A stretch of 64,000 nucleotides of DNA from Himantopus leucocephalus (GCA_003993805.1 RSEF01000014.1:5519393-5583392); one strand, 5' to 3'; shown: positions 14,801-27,287, counted from the stretch's first letter. Numbers and translations: made by a program. The notes: generated by a model not told the origin, from the letters alone.

Positions 14801-17474
14801 TGCTCCCCCCGAGCAGTTATTTCCCTCTCCGTTCAGCCACCTTTACTGTCCCTGTGACCACACTCCAGTCGGATTCTGCTGAAACAATCCAGGTGATGTT
14901 TCCTATTTTAGACGCATATATATATATCAAGTCATGTTTACACATAAACACAACTGCATGCATTCTAAGAATTGCCTGCAAACACCTACGTGTACATATA
15001 TAAAATAAATTCACTGGTGTTGTATTTAAATGTTCAGGCTGCTCCACCATGATAATATTAATCATAATAGCTCGCACACATCTAATCACGCTTTTCCTTG
15101 CACACTGAACAGATCAACCTATGAGCAATCCCTGACTCCCAGGGAAATAACCTTAAGGTCAGCAACTCTAGCTGTGATGGATCTAGAGGGAACGCAGCTC
15201 CACAGCTGAGCTCCCTTGCAGAGACTGCCCTGCCAACAGCTTTTCACATCCCCCTACTCAGAAAAATGAGAAAATTTCTGTAATTACTACTGATTGCAAC
15301 TGTGGTAATACTGCACAGAGAAAAAGGATGTATCCCCTGGAAGACAACCAAAAACACAGGAGAGGCTCTCTGTGGAGCTCATCTTTGCTGCGCAGCCTTC
15401 ATGTTACTGGTTTTTCAAGTTTTTCATCTTACTAGAGCCAGAAGCACAATGAACCCCCTTTTCAAAAGCAGCATCTTTGTTCTGAAAGGTCACAATCTTG
15501 ACTGAACATCTTACACTGTGTCCAACACGCACAATAGTTTCAGGGACTTTTTATTTCATTTTAAATGTCCTGCCAAAAATGCAAAGAACAGACACAGCTT
15601 CTGTATTATTTAACATACATGGGGATTGAACGTCGAGCGGGGGAAGCAGCAGCGTTCCTGATGAGCCGAGCCCCATGCTTGGCTAAACACAGATGTGACG
15701 GATCACCTGGGAACTCTCCCATCGGTATTTAACACAACGGGGCTTTACAGACACCACCACTCCTTTGTACACGCAGCACCGCCTCGTGTGGCACTACTGA
15801 TTTTTAAAACAAGATACGAAGAAGATGCTCTTTCCACAGCGTTTCACTTATCCTGACACCCTGACTGTTTATCCTCATGTAAAGAGAACAGCCCTTCTAC
15901 CTAGATTAAGCATCGTTTTCCATTCCGCTGTTACCTGTCTTTCAAATCTAGGTAGGAAAGCTGTCAAAAACAATTACTTTTTTCTGACTCGTCTGGATCT
16001 ATGTCCCTCTCGAGTTTCATCAAACAATAGCAAATGGAAATTGAGGCAAATTTGGAAACTTAGACTGGGAAGAGATGGTATCATGATCCGACTGCATTCG
16101 GGGTGCACTGCCAGAGATGCTCGGACATTGGGACGTTACTTCTCCCCGCATTTCCCCAGGCGCACCACGAGCTCCAATCCCCAGCAAGCCTGGGCTGCAG
16201 ATCGAATTGCCCAATGCCAAGCGTTTGAGTGACAGAGGCACGGCAAGTTCCCCTTCAACTGTGTGAGAAAATTCTTTAGGGGAAACCCATTTCCTTTATG
16301 CAGCGCTCCGCCTCCAGGTGTCAAATAGGTGGTAGGTCGGTCTGATCAAAGGGAAGGGTTCTGGGATATGTAAGATAACACATCGGCATTTCAAACGCTT
16401 GAATCCCCCTGACAGAGGTCACACAAAGCAAATGTGTTTCTCTGGAGCTCACTGCCGTCTCCATCAGTGGCTCAGCTCAGAGCATCTCCCCATTTTTTCA
16501 CGTGCATTTTAGCATCATTACGACTGCTGCCCACTCTTCACTGTGACATGAAACAGGCAGATTTTCCTCTTCTCCCCAGCACACACACACAGACAAAAAA
16601 CTGGCTAAACTCTGACTTCATTTCTTTTCCATAATCTGGGTAACACATCCTGGTCTTCTGTCTCTTAGAGACGGTGTCGAGTTGTCCGCATACCAAGTAG
16701 TAGAGGAAAAATCCTGCACTGTAACCAGAGTCTCCTTATCAGAAGGATAAAACTGCTGAAGAATATTACTGACAACTTTGACTTTGCACAGACCAGTGGC
16801 AAAAAGCCAGACCACAACAGAAGAACTGGCAAAGACACGGACAGCATGAAACTGTCACCCTTTACTTTGTTTTAATCAAAAATAAATGGGTCATCAAAGG
16901 CTGAAATGATAACGAGCAACGAAAAGCTAACAGCCCAACGTGGAGAGAGCTGTAACTTACGGATGTGGTATTCGCAGAAAGTACAAAGCTTCAGTAAACA
17001 AGCCTTGCCAGGCGCTATTTTCCCTATACGGGTCTAAACGACATTTTTGTTTTGTTTCTGTGACATCGTAGCAGAATTCAAAGCAGCAGAAGAATAACAG
17101 CAAATGTAGAAAGAACAATTGAAATCTAATTCGTGCCATCAAATGACTACAAAGAAAAACCAGAAAACTATAAAAGGACAGTCACTCTTACCGTTTCCTG
17201 AAACTTTGCTTTTCCTTTGCTGTGTGATAAATAAGATTAGAGGAGCCTAAAAGTGAAGTCTCTTTTTAAAACGGTTGTGTCTGTCTCCTCAGCCCTGGCT
17301 TTCACCTGCAGGACGGTTCTGGGGAATGGGTGAAAGGCTCTTCTTGCGCAGGAGCCTTCTGTAGTTGCTACTTACAGCTACTTCATCAGCGAGCGTTATA
17401 TGCGCGGTGGGGCATCTTATAAACACAACTATGTGTCTGAGCAGACAACTGTAGCTGGAATTACTCATTTTCTT

Positions 17475-17610
17475 ACAGAATCATAGACTCGGCTAGGTTG
17501 GAAGGGACCTTTAAGATCATCGAGTCCAACCATCAACCTAACACTGCCAAACCCACCACTAACCCATGTCCCTCAGCACCACGGCTGCCCGTCTGTTAAA
17601 CACCTCCAGC
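17475..17610 (-). mobile_element. CR1 LINE 3' fragment (short)
   Basis: Reverse-orientation CR1 3' end: CAGAATCATAGACTCGG, GGTTGGAAGGGACCTTTAAG, ATCATCGAGTCCAACCATCA, then CACCACTAACCCATGTCCC and TTAAACACCTCCAG. The ATCATCGAGTCCAACCATC wording marks a different CR1 subfamily from the copy at 8.45 kb. Confidence 0.92.
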
Positions 17611-17692
17611 TTTCTTACATCCTTGCTCTTCTTACCATACAAGAACACTACCAGAGCAGCGTCTCTGTCACCATACCTTCCATTCATGAAAG

Positions 17693-17718
17693 CCACACAC
17701 ACACACATACACACACAA
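17693..17718. repeat. Short CA microsatellite
   Basis: About 12 CA dinucleotides with one T interruption (CACACACACACACATACACA). Simple repeat in intron. Confidence 0.95.
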
Positions 17719-18229
17719 CGCCCCCAGATTTAGTGGTTTAGCGACCCCCTGCCATGCAACCAAGTCCTGCGTGACTTTTAAAACCTCCCCATTCATTCTG
17801 TGATACTTGTTCAGAAAAGAAAGGCTGGTTTCAAGCCAGCTCTCTTGTACCACCGCAGGACTTCAATGATGTCTTGGTGGTTGCCCCCTGCAGAACACCC
17901 GCACTGTAGCCGCAAACTCCTCCTCGGTGGAGCAGCATCCTCATCCGCATTTTGTGCTCGTCGCCAAGTTTTCTACTCTACAGTGGATGCCACCTCTTAA
18001 AGTTTGTGCTTCACGTCTGCTGGTACAGCGACCTTTTCCAGGGGACATTTCCCCTGTCCCAGCTCTCTCCCCACTTGCTCTGAGCTCTCCGTGCTGCTGC
18101 TCAGGTATGGATGCTCGGCGCGCTGACCTTTCCCTGGTTCAGAGCTGTTCAGGGAATCCAGCGCTCGCCCTTCTTCCCCTTCTGCTCATCTAATGAGCCG
18201 TGTGACGCCACACAACTGCTGATATTTTC

Positions 18230-18420
18230 AGGGATGGTGGCAGAAGTACATTAATGAATTTATTATGGATTTTTGTGTTAAATGTATTATGCAAATGTTA
18301 ATCAGTTTCTGCAGAACTTCGAGAAAGGTGCTGCATGAAATAAACAATGCAGCTTCAGCTCTGGCAGTAAAATTTATAGCCCTTCAGGTGTTTAATATTC
18401 AATGTGCAAATTCCTTGAAA
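18230..18420. promoter_or_regulatory. Candidate conserved AT-rich element with octamer site
   Basis: Non-repetitive AT-rich block with a perfect octamer ATGCAAAT (18289-18296, POU factor type), TTTATTATGG and GTTAATCAG words, and GTGTTTAATATTCAATG near the end. The composition and motif density resemble developmental non-coding elements, but conservation cannot be tested from one sequence. Confidence 0.3.
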
Positions 18421-18639
18421 AAAAATTTTTTTTAAAGGGCATGTTGGTAAAATTTCCCTGCACAAATGTGAGTCTACGTGCTCCTGGTCCCTGATGTTAA
18501 CAAACATTAGCAAGTCTGTACTGTGTGTGTCCTTGTTTTATTTGACGTCCCCTTTGCACATCACATTTATCAGGGCCACTGAGGCCAAGAAACAGCTTCT
18601 CCTTCAACCATCTAATGACAAATCTACAACTTGATGACA

Positions 18640-18770
18640 TATTTATACTTCTCCTCTCTGCTCCCATGGAATGTTTCTAATTCCTGTTAATTCTAATAAA
18701 TGCGATGTATTCAGAATTAGCATGTATAAATATTTGCATAGCCCCAGTTAATTCAGTGTCATGTAGTCCT
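18640..18770. promoter_or_regulatory. Candidate conserved AT-rich element with TEAD- and octamer-like sites
   Basis: Contains CATGGAATG (TEAD-like), TGTTAATTCTAATAAATG, and a second perfect octamer in TATTTGCATA (18732-18739). It is non-repetitive and lies about 220 bp from the previous element. Tentative. Confidence 0.28.
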
Positions 18771-21700
18771 CAAGGCTTGGAGCACTGCAGATGCTACACT
18801 CCTTCCATTTTACACCGGTTCTAGGACTTTCTTCAGTACCTACTCCACATGGCACAATATCCATGATGTTTTCTCCCAAATAACACATATAATCCTTTTA
18901 GCACAGTTTATAGGCACATTACAGGGGCAGTTCTTTTCCCTCGCATTCATTTGGGTAGCACTTCATCAAACACTTTTAGCAGTTCACTGCCAACACCAGA
19001 GACACCCACACAGCAAAGCACTTTGGCCGTAGTTTAACCTAACCAGCTCAAGCGATAATTGAAGTGATGGTGTAACCGCAGAGGTTTTTGCTCCTGCTAA
19101 CCACCAGAGTACATGCTTGGTGGCTCCGCGGTGCTCCTCTAACCCTGCACATCACTGCCTGTGCCATACCATCTCCAGGGCTGCTGTCACCCACGATACC
19201 AGATTCGCTCGGTCCATGCTGCAATCACAGCCATCCTCCTGTGCGCATATTCCCAAATGTTCTGCACAAGCATCACATACCTCTGATCTGCCAGAAATGG
19301 ATAGACACAATGCCTAGGCTATATGCTTACAGTGAGCAGTAGAGGTATTTCGGTCATGGGGAGACTCCTGGAAGTGTAAAGGTAGCAGCAAATACCTGAA
19401 AATACCTTTGCAATGAGGTTAAGAATCAGGAATGCCAATCCCCGAGCGAAATGCCTGTGCTATACTTGAGCTATTGGGTCAATAATTAATAGAAACGGTA
19501 TAAATTTAATCAAGGCAACACAGATGTTTATCACTTGTGTTTTTCGTTGGTGTTTTGAGCAAAACTATGGAATGACCCCCAGAGTGGTCTCTGCCAATAC
19601 ACACCTGAGCACATACACGCTTCCTTACATGAGCGAAGACTTGCTGGAGCCTGTGAAATTTAGAAGATAATCTTTGCCTGTAAAAGACAAGCTTGTTGCT
19701 GATGAAGTCCAGGAGTCTGTGGAAAGGATCACAAATCGCTCTGTTCCCCATCCACTCCCACACGCTCCCACGAAACTCAATGTACGGGATGAGCGGGGCA
19801 ATGCAATATGATATGACCTTCTGCAGACCTGGACCTGAACTTCTCTGCTTAGTTCATCTTCTTTTTGCTGGGTCTCCTGCTGTATGTTCTCAGCTATTCT
19901 ATCTCGTAATTAAATCCCTCTGAAGCACACAAATCTGTTCCTGTGCCTTGCCAACAGCTATTCCTGGCTGAAGAGATGCCAAGTGGTTTGCCCAAACCCA
20001 TTCAGAGAAGCCTTTTTTCTTTCAAAAGGGGCTGAACTTGACCACCTGAGGTTTTCAACGAGGACCAGCTGTGCCACAGAGGCTAATGCGGACCACAGCG
20101 TGCACAGATGAAGGAAAAAGGACAGGAAGTTTGTGAAAGGGAAAGCATTCAGATAATCCAGGAAGAAGACTCATGAGCATTTGAGAGGTCAATTAGGGAA
20201 CCTTGAAAGGTTGACAATGTCCCTTTAAGTTTCATAACAGTGTAAATGATTCATTCATCATTCTTCACTGGTCACATAATGAACAGTTAGACTGTTAAAT
20301 GACCTCAACTTTGCCTTGGGCTCTTCACTCCACGCTAGTTACTGCCTGGCTGCCAAAGTGCCAACTATAAAATGAGTCACTAATGCTTAAAGAGGAGAAG
20401 CGCTCCCTGTCCACCGCACAGAGGAACCTGCACTTGGGGTACAGCTCCCAGAGGTTTTGTTAGTCCCTCAAAACATAAGAAGGAGACTAACCCAACCACA
20501 AAGGTTGCAGAAATATGGGAAAAAGAAAGACGAGCGCGCTCTGGATGCCCCAGCACCTTCATCGCCCATGGACATTTGAGTCCTAGAGAACTTAATACAG
20601 CAGAGAGCGGCCACCCGCCCTCCCGGCAGAGCCTCCCCCGCATAGAGCCTCCTGCTTTGGTGGGACCAACCACCACGAGGCCATGCTAGCTTAGGCAGGC
20701 CAATTAAAATGACCTAAAGTAGACAAATAGGACAAATCTTCAGACACTCAGTTTCTATCTAACTTTACCAATTATATCAGCTACTCTTACTAAAAAAAAA
20801 TTAAAGTATTTCTGCTTCAATAACTTGCTTATTTCTTATCTTCAAATCATTACAGCTACAACACAACTACCACCGAAGCGGACAAGTGGTTTATGCTTTA
20901 ATTTGTGCAAAAATAATCAATTTAAAACCAGGAAGAAACCAAGATTTAATTTAACCAGATTAATATCTTAAATCATAAAATAGTTGATAACGATAGCAAA
21001 GTTAGACATTTAGAAAGGAACTACTGCACATGCATTAACGAACACCTCAAAACACACTAATAAAGCCATGTCAGCATGACCTCGTTAGTATGTTTAGAAT
21101 GTTTTTCTCAGGCAGCTCCTTCGTTGACACTGTAATAGGGAATTCAGTCTCTTCTATTCCAACAGCAAAATTTAGCATAAATACCAACTTCTGGCTGGGG
21201 GAAGTCTTCTGATGACAGTGCCCACACCATGTAGCTAGTCAACTCCTTCCAAGCTCTTTGAGATAATGGGCAAAAATAAATTATTTCAATATGTAAGAAT
21301 AATATTGCATTTTTATGAGTATTGCTGTTACATTACTGACCAGCAGAAAGGCTGAACACAACTAGTTATTACTGTGACCAAGGGCATCACACTGCAAGGT
21401 GAGCAGTTCAGAGTTTGTGTAAAGCCACGAACCTCTCACACAGCCAAACTACCCTTGTAGGGTCTCACCTAGCCCCTGAGATCTTCTCCCAGGTTTCTGT
21501 GACCCTGTTCAGGTTTCCTTGACCGCCAGCATCCACAGGTGATTCCTTTTAGTCAGAAACAAGCAAGAAAATAAAGACTCCTTCCATTTAGCCTCACAAA
21601 TGCACATGCCATGCCCAAAAGGATTGGGCTGCTAGCTTGGCTATGGGACTAGACATGATTTTCAAGCCCAAACACATGTCAGGGTAAAAAACATCTCCCT

Positions 21701-24700
21701 GCCTTTTATCTGTATGGATCCACTTAATCTGAACTCTAACTGGAGTTTCATTTTTCTCACCAACCAGCTGTGAACTAATTACGAGGACTTCTAACTAGTC
21801 CTGCTCCCTCTCCAAGCATATGGATCCAATTAAGTCAAACTGCAGCTGATTTTAATCAATCTTCCTTGAAGCAGCCAAACTTGAAGAATCTCTTCTCCTT
21901 CAGCTCGAAGAGTAGAGGAGAGCAGGAAAAGCAGGAGAGTAGTATTTGCATAAGGAACACTTCACATCCGCTTGGTTGCCTGCAAACACAAGGCTCCTAG
22001 CAGTAAGAAATGCTAATTGAACACTCCTCACAAGTCTTTCCTCCCACTTTATCCGAAAAGCACTGATTTGATCAGTCTCTTTTGTTCCTGGCATGGCGTC
22101 ACACTTTTCCACCAGCAGCTCGGGAGGATGGTCCAGATTATTTCAGGTAACTAAACAAACCGAACCTTTCGCTGAAACCTCAGCAAGTCTGCCCACCGTG
22201 GGCCAAGCAGTAACAGCGCATTTGCTTTCCTGGAAGCCTTTTTTGCTTCATCAAAAGAAAGAAGGGTAGGGGAGAGGAGATAAAATTGTCTAGTTAAACC
22301 CACTCTTTCCATATATTATTTGAATCCCTCCCCTGAGCCACAGTTCAGATGTTTTTCTTAAGCTAATGTCCCGGGCGATGGGGAGGCACCTTCAGCAGGG
22401 TGTCGTTTCTCTACAGTCCCAACATTTCTTGTGTTTTTGTAATCTGAGGTTTTTATTAGCAGTAAAGACCTGACCAGTGAGTAATATCCATGCTAAAGTC
22501 TTTATACCAGTGAAGGAAAATCAATGCAGCCTGCAGCTAGGTGTCAAGAGCCCAGGGGTTTTGGAAGAAGAGGTGTGTGGAGGTGGAAAGCACCTTCAGC
22601 CATAATTCAAGCTGTCCCCACACAAGCACAGAATACAAAGAGATGTCAGATGTTATATACACTGCTGCGGATAGCTATCAGTATCTCAGTTTCTTTATTT
22701 ACTAACACTGAGCCCAGGGAGTGTGAATCATGCACTTAATACAAAAGTACCTTTCCATGCGCTTGCTTGCCCTTTGGCCAGTCCATCTGGGCCCTGGAGT
22801 TCCCAAAGTGGGCTATCGGTACCAGCAGCCAAAGCAGAAATGAGCAAAATTCACGGGCCAACACTCAGATATGAAAGGACGCAAGAGAAGGCAAACATTT
22901 TTGAAACTTTACTCCTTTGCACACATCAATACAGTCAAACACTGACGTTTTTAATTACCAAATACTAGCCACATCTCCCTAGATTTCATTCACCGCAGTT
23001 TTCTGAACTCAATGGACTTCAGTCCAGTGTAAAGCAGTCAAAGCCTTAATTCTACATCCTGCCTCTTCCCAATTCACAATTTTAATACCCCTTCTATGTA
23101 TCTTTCATTTAGTACATACAATTCCAGAAAGTCAGAGGTTTTATTTTTAAAAAGAAGGAAATGCAAAAAAAGATTTGTCAGAAATCGCCCTCATCCTACC
23201 TTGTTTAATGTCACCCCCTACTTCCTCTTACACCTTCATTTGATTTGATGCCGTGCTTTTCCCATGTTTGTAATTTCAATCACCTTTCTGCTCAGTAAAA
23301 TTTTCTTGTGATTTCTGTATATAAAGTTTGTCTTGCCATTTTTTTTCCCCTTTGTGATAAAGGGATGTTCTTTTAACCCATCATTTCCCAGTGATTTCTT
23401 TCAGAGATGGGAATAACTAACATGTCAAACTAGCAACATTTCAGTGACCTTATCTGAGTGCATAATAATATTTTCGGCGTATTTGCTCAGCATTGATAGA
23501 AGAGGTGAATTTCTAAGCTTATCCTTAACTTAGTGGGTTCCCACTGTCAGGGACCTTCTTCCAAGGTGTTTATAAAGAGTCATTCTAAGCCTGCCTTGTC
23601 AAGAGACTTGATTCTCAAGGTGAATAAAAAATGAGAAGGCTGATGTTTTCCCCTCTGAGGAGTTCCGAAATCTTGACCCTTCAGGGGGGCACATGCTGAT
23701 CAATACCAACATTTTAACATTCAGCTTACATTTTCCTATATTTATGCCTTCCTCCCTACTCCTCCCCGTTTGGAGAAGCTGCTTTTGGCATCCAGTCCTC
23801 TAAGACACAAGTAAAGTGAGAAGCTAAGGAAGGGGGGAGCTACCTCCTGTTAAATAAAGAATTAAAGCCATGTCCTCAGCCTTGGCAAAGCAGATGTGAG
23901 AGCGTGATTACCTTAATTCAGCTCACTAACAAGCCTTTTGGGGGACTGGCAGATTTCTCTTTCCTAGACCTGCTAAGCCAGATGACCGCCTTCCTTCTCT
24001 TTTTCCACACCTACGTGTTATCTCATCCTTCCCACGTAATTTTGACTCTGCTCTATCCGCAGGTTGTTCCTGTTCTTCCCAACTCCGTCCACAAAGCCCT
24101 GACCTGCACAATTCTGCATTCAAACAGCAAATGCCATTAATGAGATGGGTCACGAGGACCCTGTGACGAGCTTTCAAAGCCTTTTTGGTGAACAGTATGA
24201 CTGTTACTGTATAGTAGCTTTACTGCAATATGAAGGTCCCATCTTTTTCCTATCACCCCATTACTCTTCTACACTGTGGAAGCCAAACAGTAGCTGCTGC
24301 TGATCTCCTCTAGCGAGGACCAGAAGGCAAATAATCAGCAAGACTACACCGAAGACTTTGGACCTTTCCTCTCTGAATGTGCAATGTAAAAAGCTTGGTG
24401 TTTAGGCATCGCCAGAGCAGAATGAGCAAACAAAGTAGAGCATCTCAAGACATCACAAAGAAAACAGGGAATTCCTCTGGTCAGGCCTCCTTGGAAAGCC
24501 AGCAGCCATTGTAAGACAACGTTGGCAGATTAAATGTGACCTGAGTGAGTTGTAATCTGCTCTGAAACCAAAGCTGCTGTTGTGTTTGTTGGAGACCTAA
24601 GCATCCGAACACCAGCCCAAAGCTTTCATCTCTTTCTGATGACTGAAACCCAATTAAAGGAGAGCCGGGTGACAGGTTTCACACTAAACATGGCTCAGCA

Positions 24701-25104
24701 GAGATGCTCAGCAGCTCTTAGCTCCCTGCTTTATCAAAGCTGTCACTTCCCCTGTCTCTAGGAATTGGTAATAAAAAAAAAAAGATTTGATTCGCCTCTA
24801 ATAGGTGTCAAGATAAAATCAATGGTCTGTCTGAAAACTGAGTAAATTCAAACCTGCATGTTTTCTACCATGAAGCAATTTACACAAAAATGGAAAAAAA
24901 GGAAGAGAGAAAGAAAGAAAAATTAAGAGAATGAAATGCTATAATGCCAAATTGTTCAGTATATCAGAGAGAACAGAAGGGAGAGATAACACTGCTCATA
25001 GCAGGATGGGCTTTGATTAAACAAACAGGCTCAGGTTCTTGTTTGCTCCAGCACCTTTAGAACAGAAAACACTATAAAAGCTTGAAGCAACTCCTGTGCC
25101 CCCC

Positions 25105-25157
25105 TTAGAATCATTGCATCATAGAATCATAGAATTGTTGAGGTTGGAAGGGACCTT
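25105..25157 (-). mobile_element. CR1-type 3' tail cut by assembly gap
   Basis: Reverse orientation. It carries a tail with repeated units (TAGAATCATTGCATCATAGA, then ATCATAGAATTG) followed by GAGGTTGGAAGGGACCTT, where the N run begins. It may belong to an ordinary CR1 or be the CR1-derived tail of a SINE headed by the tRNA-Leu at 25258-25297. Confidence 0.9.
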
Positions 25158-25257
25158 NNNNNNNNNNNNNNNNNNNNNNNNNNNNNNNNNNNNNNNNNNN
25201 NNNNNNNNNNNNNNNNNNNNNNNNNNNNNNNNNNNNNNNNNNNNNNNNNNNNNNNNN
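25158..25257. other. Assembly gap (100 N)
   Basis: Exactly 100 N, a conventional placeholder for a gap of unknown size. The left flank is a CR1 3' tail and the right flank is the anticodon loop of a tRNA-Leu, so the missing sequence includes at least the 3' half of the tRNA and the body of the CR1-related element. Confidence 0.98.
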
Positions 25258-25297
25258 AGCCTTAATCCAGCGCCTTAGACCGCTCGGCCACGCTACC
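25258..25297 (-). tRNA. tRNA-Leu (AAG), 5' half only, cut by assembly gap
   Basis: Read on the minus strand from 25297, the 40 bases start GGTAGCGTGGCCGAGCGGTC and end GGATTAAGGCT. They agree with the first 40 bases of vertebrate cytosolic tRNA-Leu(AAG) as I know it. Visible parts are the acceptor-stem 5' strand, the D arm including the A-box promoter (GTGGCCGAGCGG), the anticodon 5' stem and the anticodon AAG (25261-25263 in complement). The variable arm, the T arm with the B box, the 3' acceptor strand and the terminator would all fall in the adjacent N gap. It may be a real intronic tRNA gene in the same orientation as MAD1L1. It may instead be the head of a tRNA-derived SINE, because a CR1 3' tail in the same orientation lies directly across the gap. 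The lack of visible decay argues for a true gene or a very young copy. Confidence 0.85.
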
Positions 25298-26059
25298 GCC
25301 CTCTTGTGCCCCGGAAAGCTGTTCCCAGAAGCAGAGCTGGCACAACGGCCTGTCCGCTCAACTGCTGCGGGTGCCCCTGCCCCCCTTCAAGGAGGGTGAG
25401 GCTTCACTGCCCTCTCCAGAGTGAAAAGCCGAAGAACTTCTGCTATACAGGACAGCACTATCTCAGGAGAAGCTAAAACACACTATTTCGTCCTTTTCAC
25501 TCCACGCCTTCTGCCTCTGGTGTCTGTGATCTGGAGATGCTTCTCAACAGCATCTTCTCAACAGCACTGATGCTTCCTGACTTGGAAAACTACTACCCAA
25601 TGAGGCCACAAACTGGTGGTCTCTGTCTCCATCGCTGACAGCAGCAGTGGAGCCTTCAGTACGAATGGAGCTCAAATTTTCATCTTGGCTCCAAGCTGTG
25701 AAGCCCTGTTTACACTCCGGCTTTGGCACGAATGAATTTGTAGACAGACAACTTATGGTAGTGGACTTATTTAAAATGGAACAGGTTTTGAGGCTCCCAG
25801 AAGAAAAAGAAGAGATTCTAAGCAAAGGCATCGAAAGGGACTACTGCGTTTTTGACATCTGACATCAAAACACTCCAATAAGACGGTCAGAGATACAGAT
25901 GTGGTGGTGCAGTTTGTAAAAGGCTTCTGAAAAATGCCTTGCCCAGATTGAGGGAAGTGAAGTCGCGTGCTGCGAGCATTCTGGCCCATCTGTTGGAACA
26001 GCTACGGCGCACGGGGCACGTCAGGCTCTCCAGCTGCTCCGCACCTCCACATTTCCTAC

Positions 26060-26150
26060 CTGCAGAGTCAGCTTCTCCAGTTTCATTTCCAGAGATCGGT
26101 TCTCCTCTTCTAGCTTGCTGCGTTCAGCTTCCAGCTCCTCAATTTTCAGC
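26060..26150 (-). CDS. MAD1L1: MAD1L1 internal exon (coiled coil just before the MAD2-binding motif)
   Basis: This 91-nt exon supplies the last base of the split arginine codon and then 30 residues beginning LKIEELEAERSKLEEENRSL and ending EKLTLQ. It matches human MAD1L1 residues about 503-532 (LKVEELEGERSRLEEE...ALQ). In gene sense it has a possible branch point CTTAAC, the acceptor cttcttccccag and the donor CAG|GTAGGA. It ends in phase 0. In human MAD1 the next residues are GDYD followed by the MAD2-interaction motif (KVLHMSLNP), so this exon ends immediately before that motif. The exon carrying the motif was sought on the minus strand between 1 and 26059 and not recognised. The charged E/K/R heptads with regular leucines are typical of the rod that holds two MAD1-MAD2 units together. 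Confidence 0.95.
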
Positions 26151-26394
26151 CTGGGGAAGAAGGGAAAGTTAAGAGACACTGTGTCCCTGCACAGTCCCAC
26201 CACAAATAATCAAGTAAACCATGAAATCCCAAGCAGCACCAGGTTATTCCTATATTCAGTACCACAAAGTTACACTGCTGAGGCAGTTAAAACATATGAC
26301 TAAAAGATGTAAGTCTGTATGATGAAAATATAATTTGTAAAGGTATATTAAAAATACACAACTTGAATATAAAGGCAATCCAACTTAGATACTT

Positions 26395-27190
26395 TCTGGA
26401 CCACAGACTGCGTCTAGACCATCATGTTTAATAACCACCAACAGCTAAAATCTCCATGAGGGCATCAAATCTCTTTTTGATCTGATTTATACTTTTGGCC
26501 TTCACAACACTCCTTGGCAGTAAGTTCCACAATTTAATTATGTGCTGTATGAAAAATTAGTTCATTTTGTTTTATACTTCACATGTGATTATTTCACTGA
26601 GTGCCTGTTAGCTCTGCTATGAAAAGTTGTGAATAATTGTACCACACTCCCCACTCCGTACCACTTTACAGGCCTCCTCTATTATTTCCCGAAGAATCTC
26701 AATTTAGTCTTTCCTCACATCAAGGATTTCCCATATTTCTGCTCATCTTTATTGCCCTTCCTTGTTCTTCTGCAAGTTTTATATAGACTTTTTGCTATGA
26801 GAAAAGCTAGAAGTACAAACAGCACTCGGATGTATTCAGTGGTATAATCAGGCTTTCTGCTTTGTTCTCAAGTTCTTGTCTCATAATTCCTAGTATTCTA
26901 TTTGTCTTTTTAACTACAGAGCACTTGCCTGATATTTTTAGAAAACTGTTCACAATAACATAAGATCTCTTTCTTGAGTGATAACAGCTCATTTAGAGCC
27001 CACTATGGTGGGAGGAAAAGTAAAGGCGTTTTTTCTTATGCGCATGGGTTTTGCCATTATTGACGTACAGCTTCATTTCCCATCTCGAGCAACATCGTAA
27101 GATTCTTCTGAAACTCTGAACAGTCTGGTAAGCTGAATAATTTCATATTATCTCAAATTCTGTCACCTCACTACTTACAAACTCCTCTTA
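26395..27190 (-). mobile_element. Ancient CR1 LINE, left part
   Basis: Heavily mutated reverse-orientation CR1 of an old, pre-avian type. Legible blocks are CCTTGGCAGTAAGTTCCACA, TTTAATTATGTGCTGTATGA, TAGTATTCTATTTGTCTTTT, the AAGATCTCTTTCTTGAGTGA region with ACAGCTCATTTAGAGCCCA, and TTCTGTCACCTCACTACTTA. These run colinearly with the remembered consensus through the ORF2 region. The element resumes near 27560 after an interruption. Confidence 0.75.
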
Positions 27191-27222
27191 GTGTTGGACA
27201 ACAAGTTCCAAATAAAAACCAC

Positions 27223-27287
27223 TGGGGGTTGGACAAGATGATCTCCAGAGGTCCCTTCCAACCCTGACCATTCTGCGATTCTGTGAC
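27223..27287 (+). mobile_element. Young CR1 3' end inserted in the ancient CR1
   Basis: A 65-bp plus-strand CR1 3' end: GGGGGTTGGACAAGATGATC, TCCAGAGGTCCCTTCCAACC, ending CCATTCTGCGATTCTGTGA. It lies between two parts of an older CR1 in the opposite orientation, so it is a later insertion. Confidence 0.9.

Larger units (their letters stand above)
1..26059 (-). other. MAD1L1: MAD1L1 intron (5' part, runs off the left edge), phase 0
   Basis: This is the intron that follows the exon at 26060-26150 in gene sense, opening with donor GTAGGA. No exon encoding the MAD2-interaction motif or the C-terminal RWD domain of MAD1 was recognised on the minus strand, so the intron probably extends beyond position 1. 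Contents: CR1 copies at 1.39, 8.45 and 17.48 kb, an ancient CR1 at 6.33 kb, a short CA repeat at 17.69 kb, candidate conserved elements at 18.23 and 18.64 kb, a 100-N gap and a tRNA-Leu half gene at 25.1-25.3 kb. Stretches 1.7-6.3, 6.8-8.4, 8.9-17.4 and 18.8-25.1 kb show nothing further that I can support. Confidence 0.75.

Noticed and set aside
18310..18345. GAAAGGTGCTGCATGAA reads RKVLHE, resembling the start of the MAD2-interaction motif
   Set aside because: It is on the plus strand, opposite to the gene, and the residues that follow do not match.
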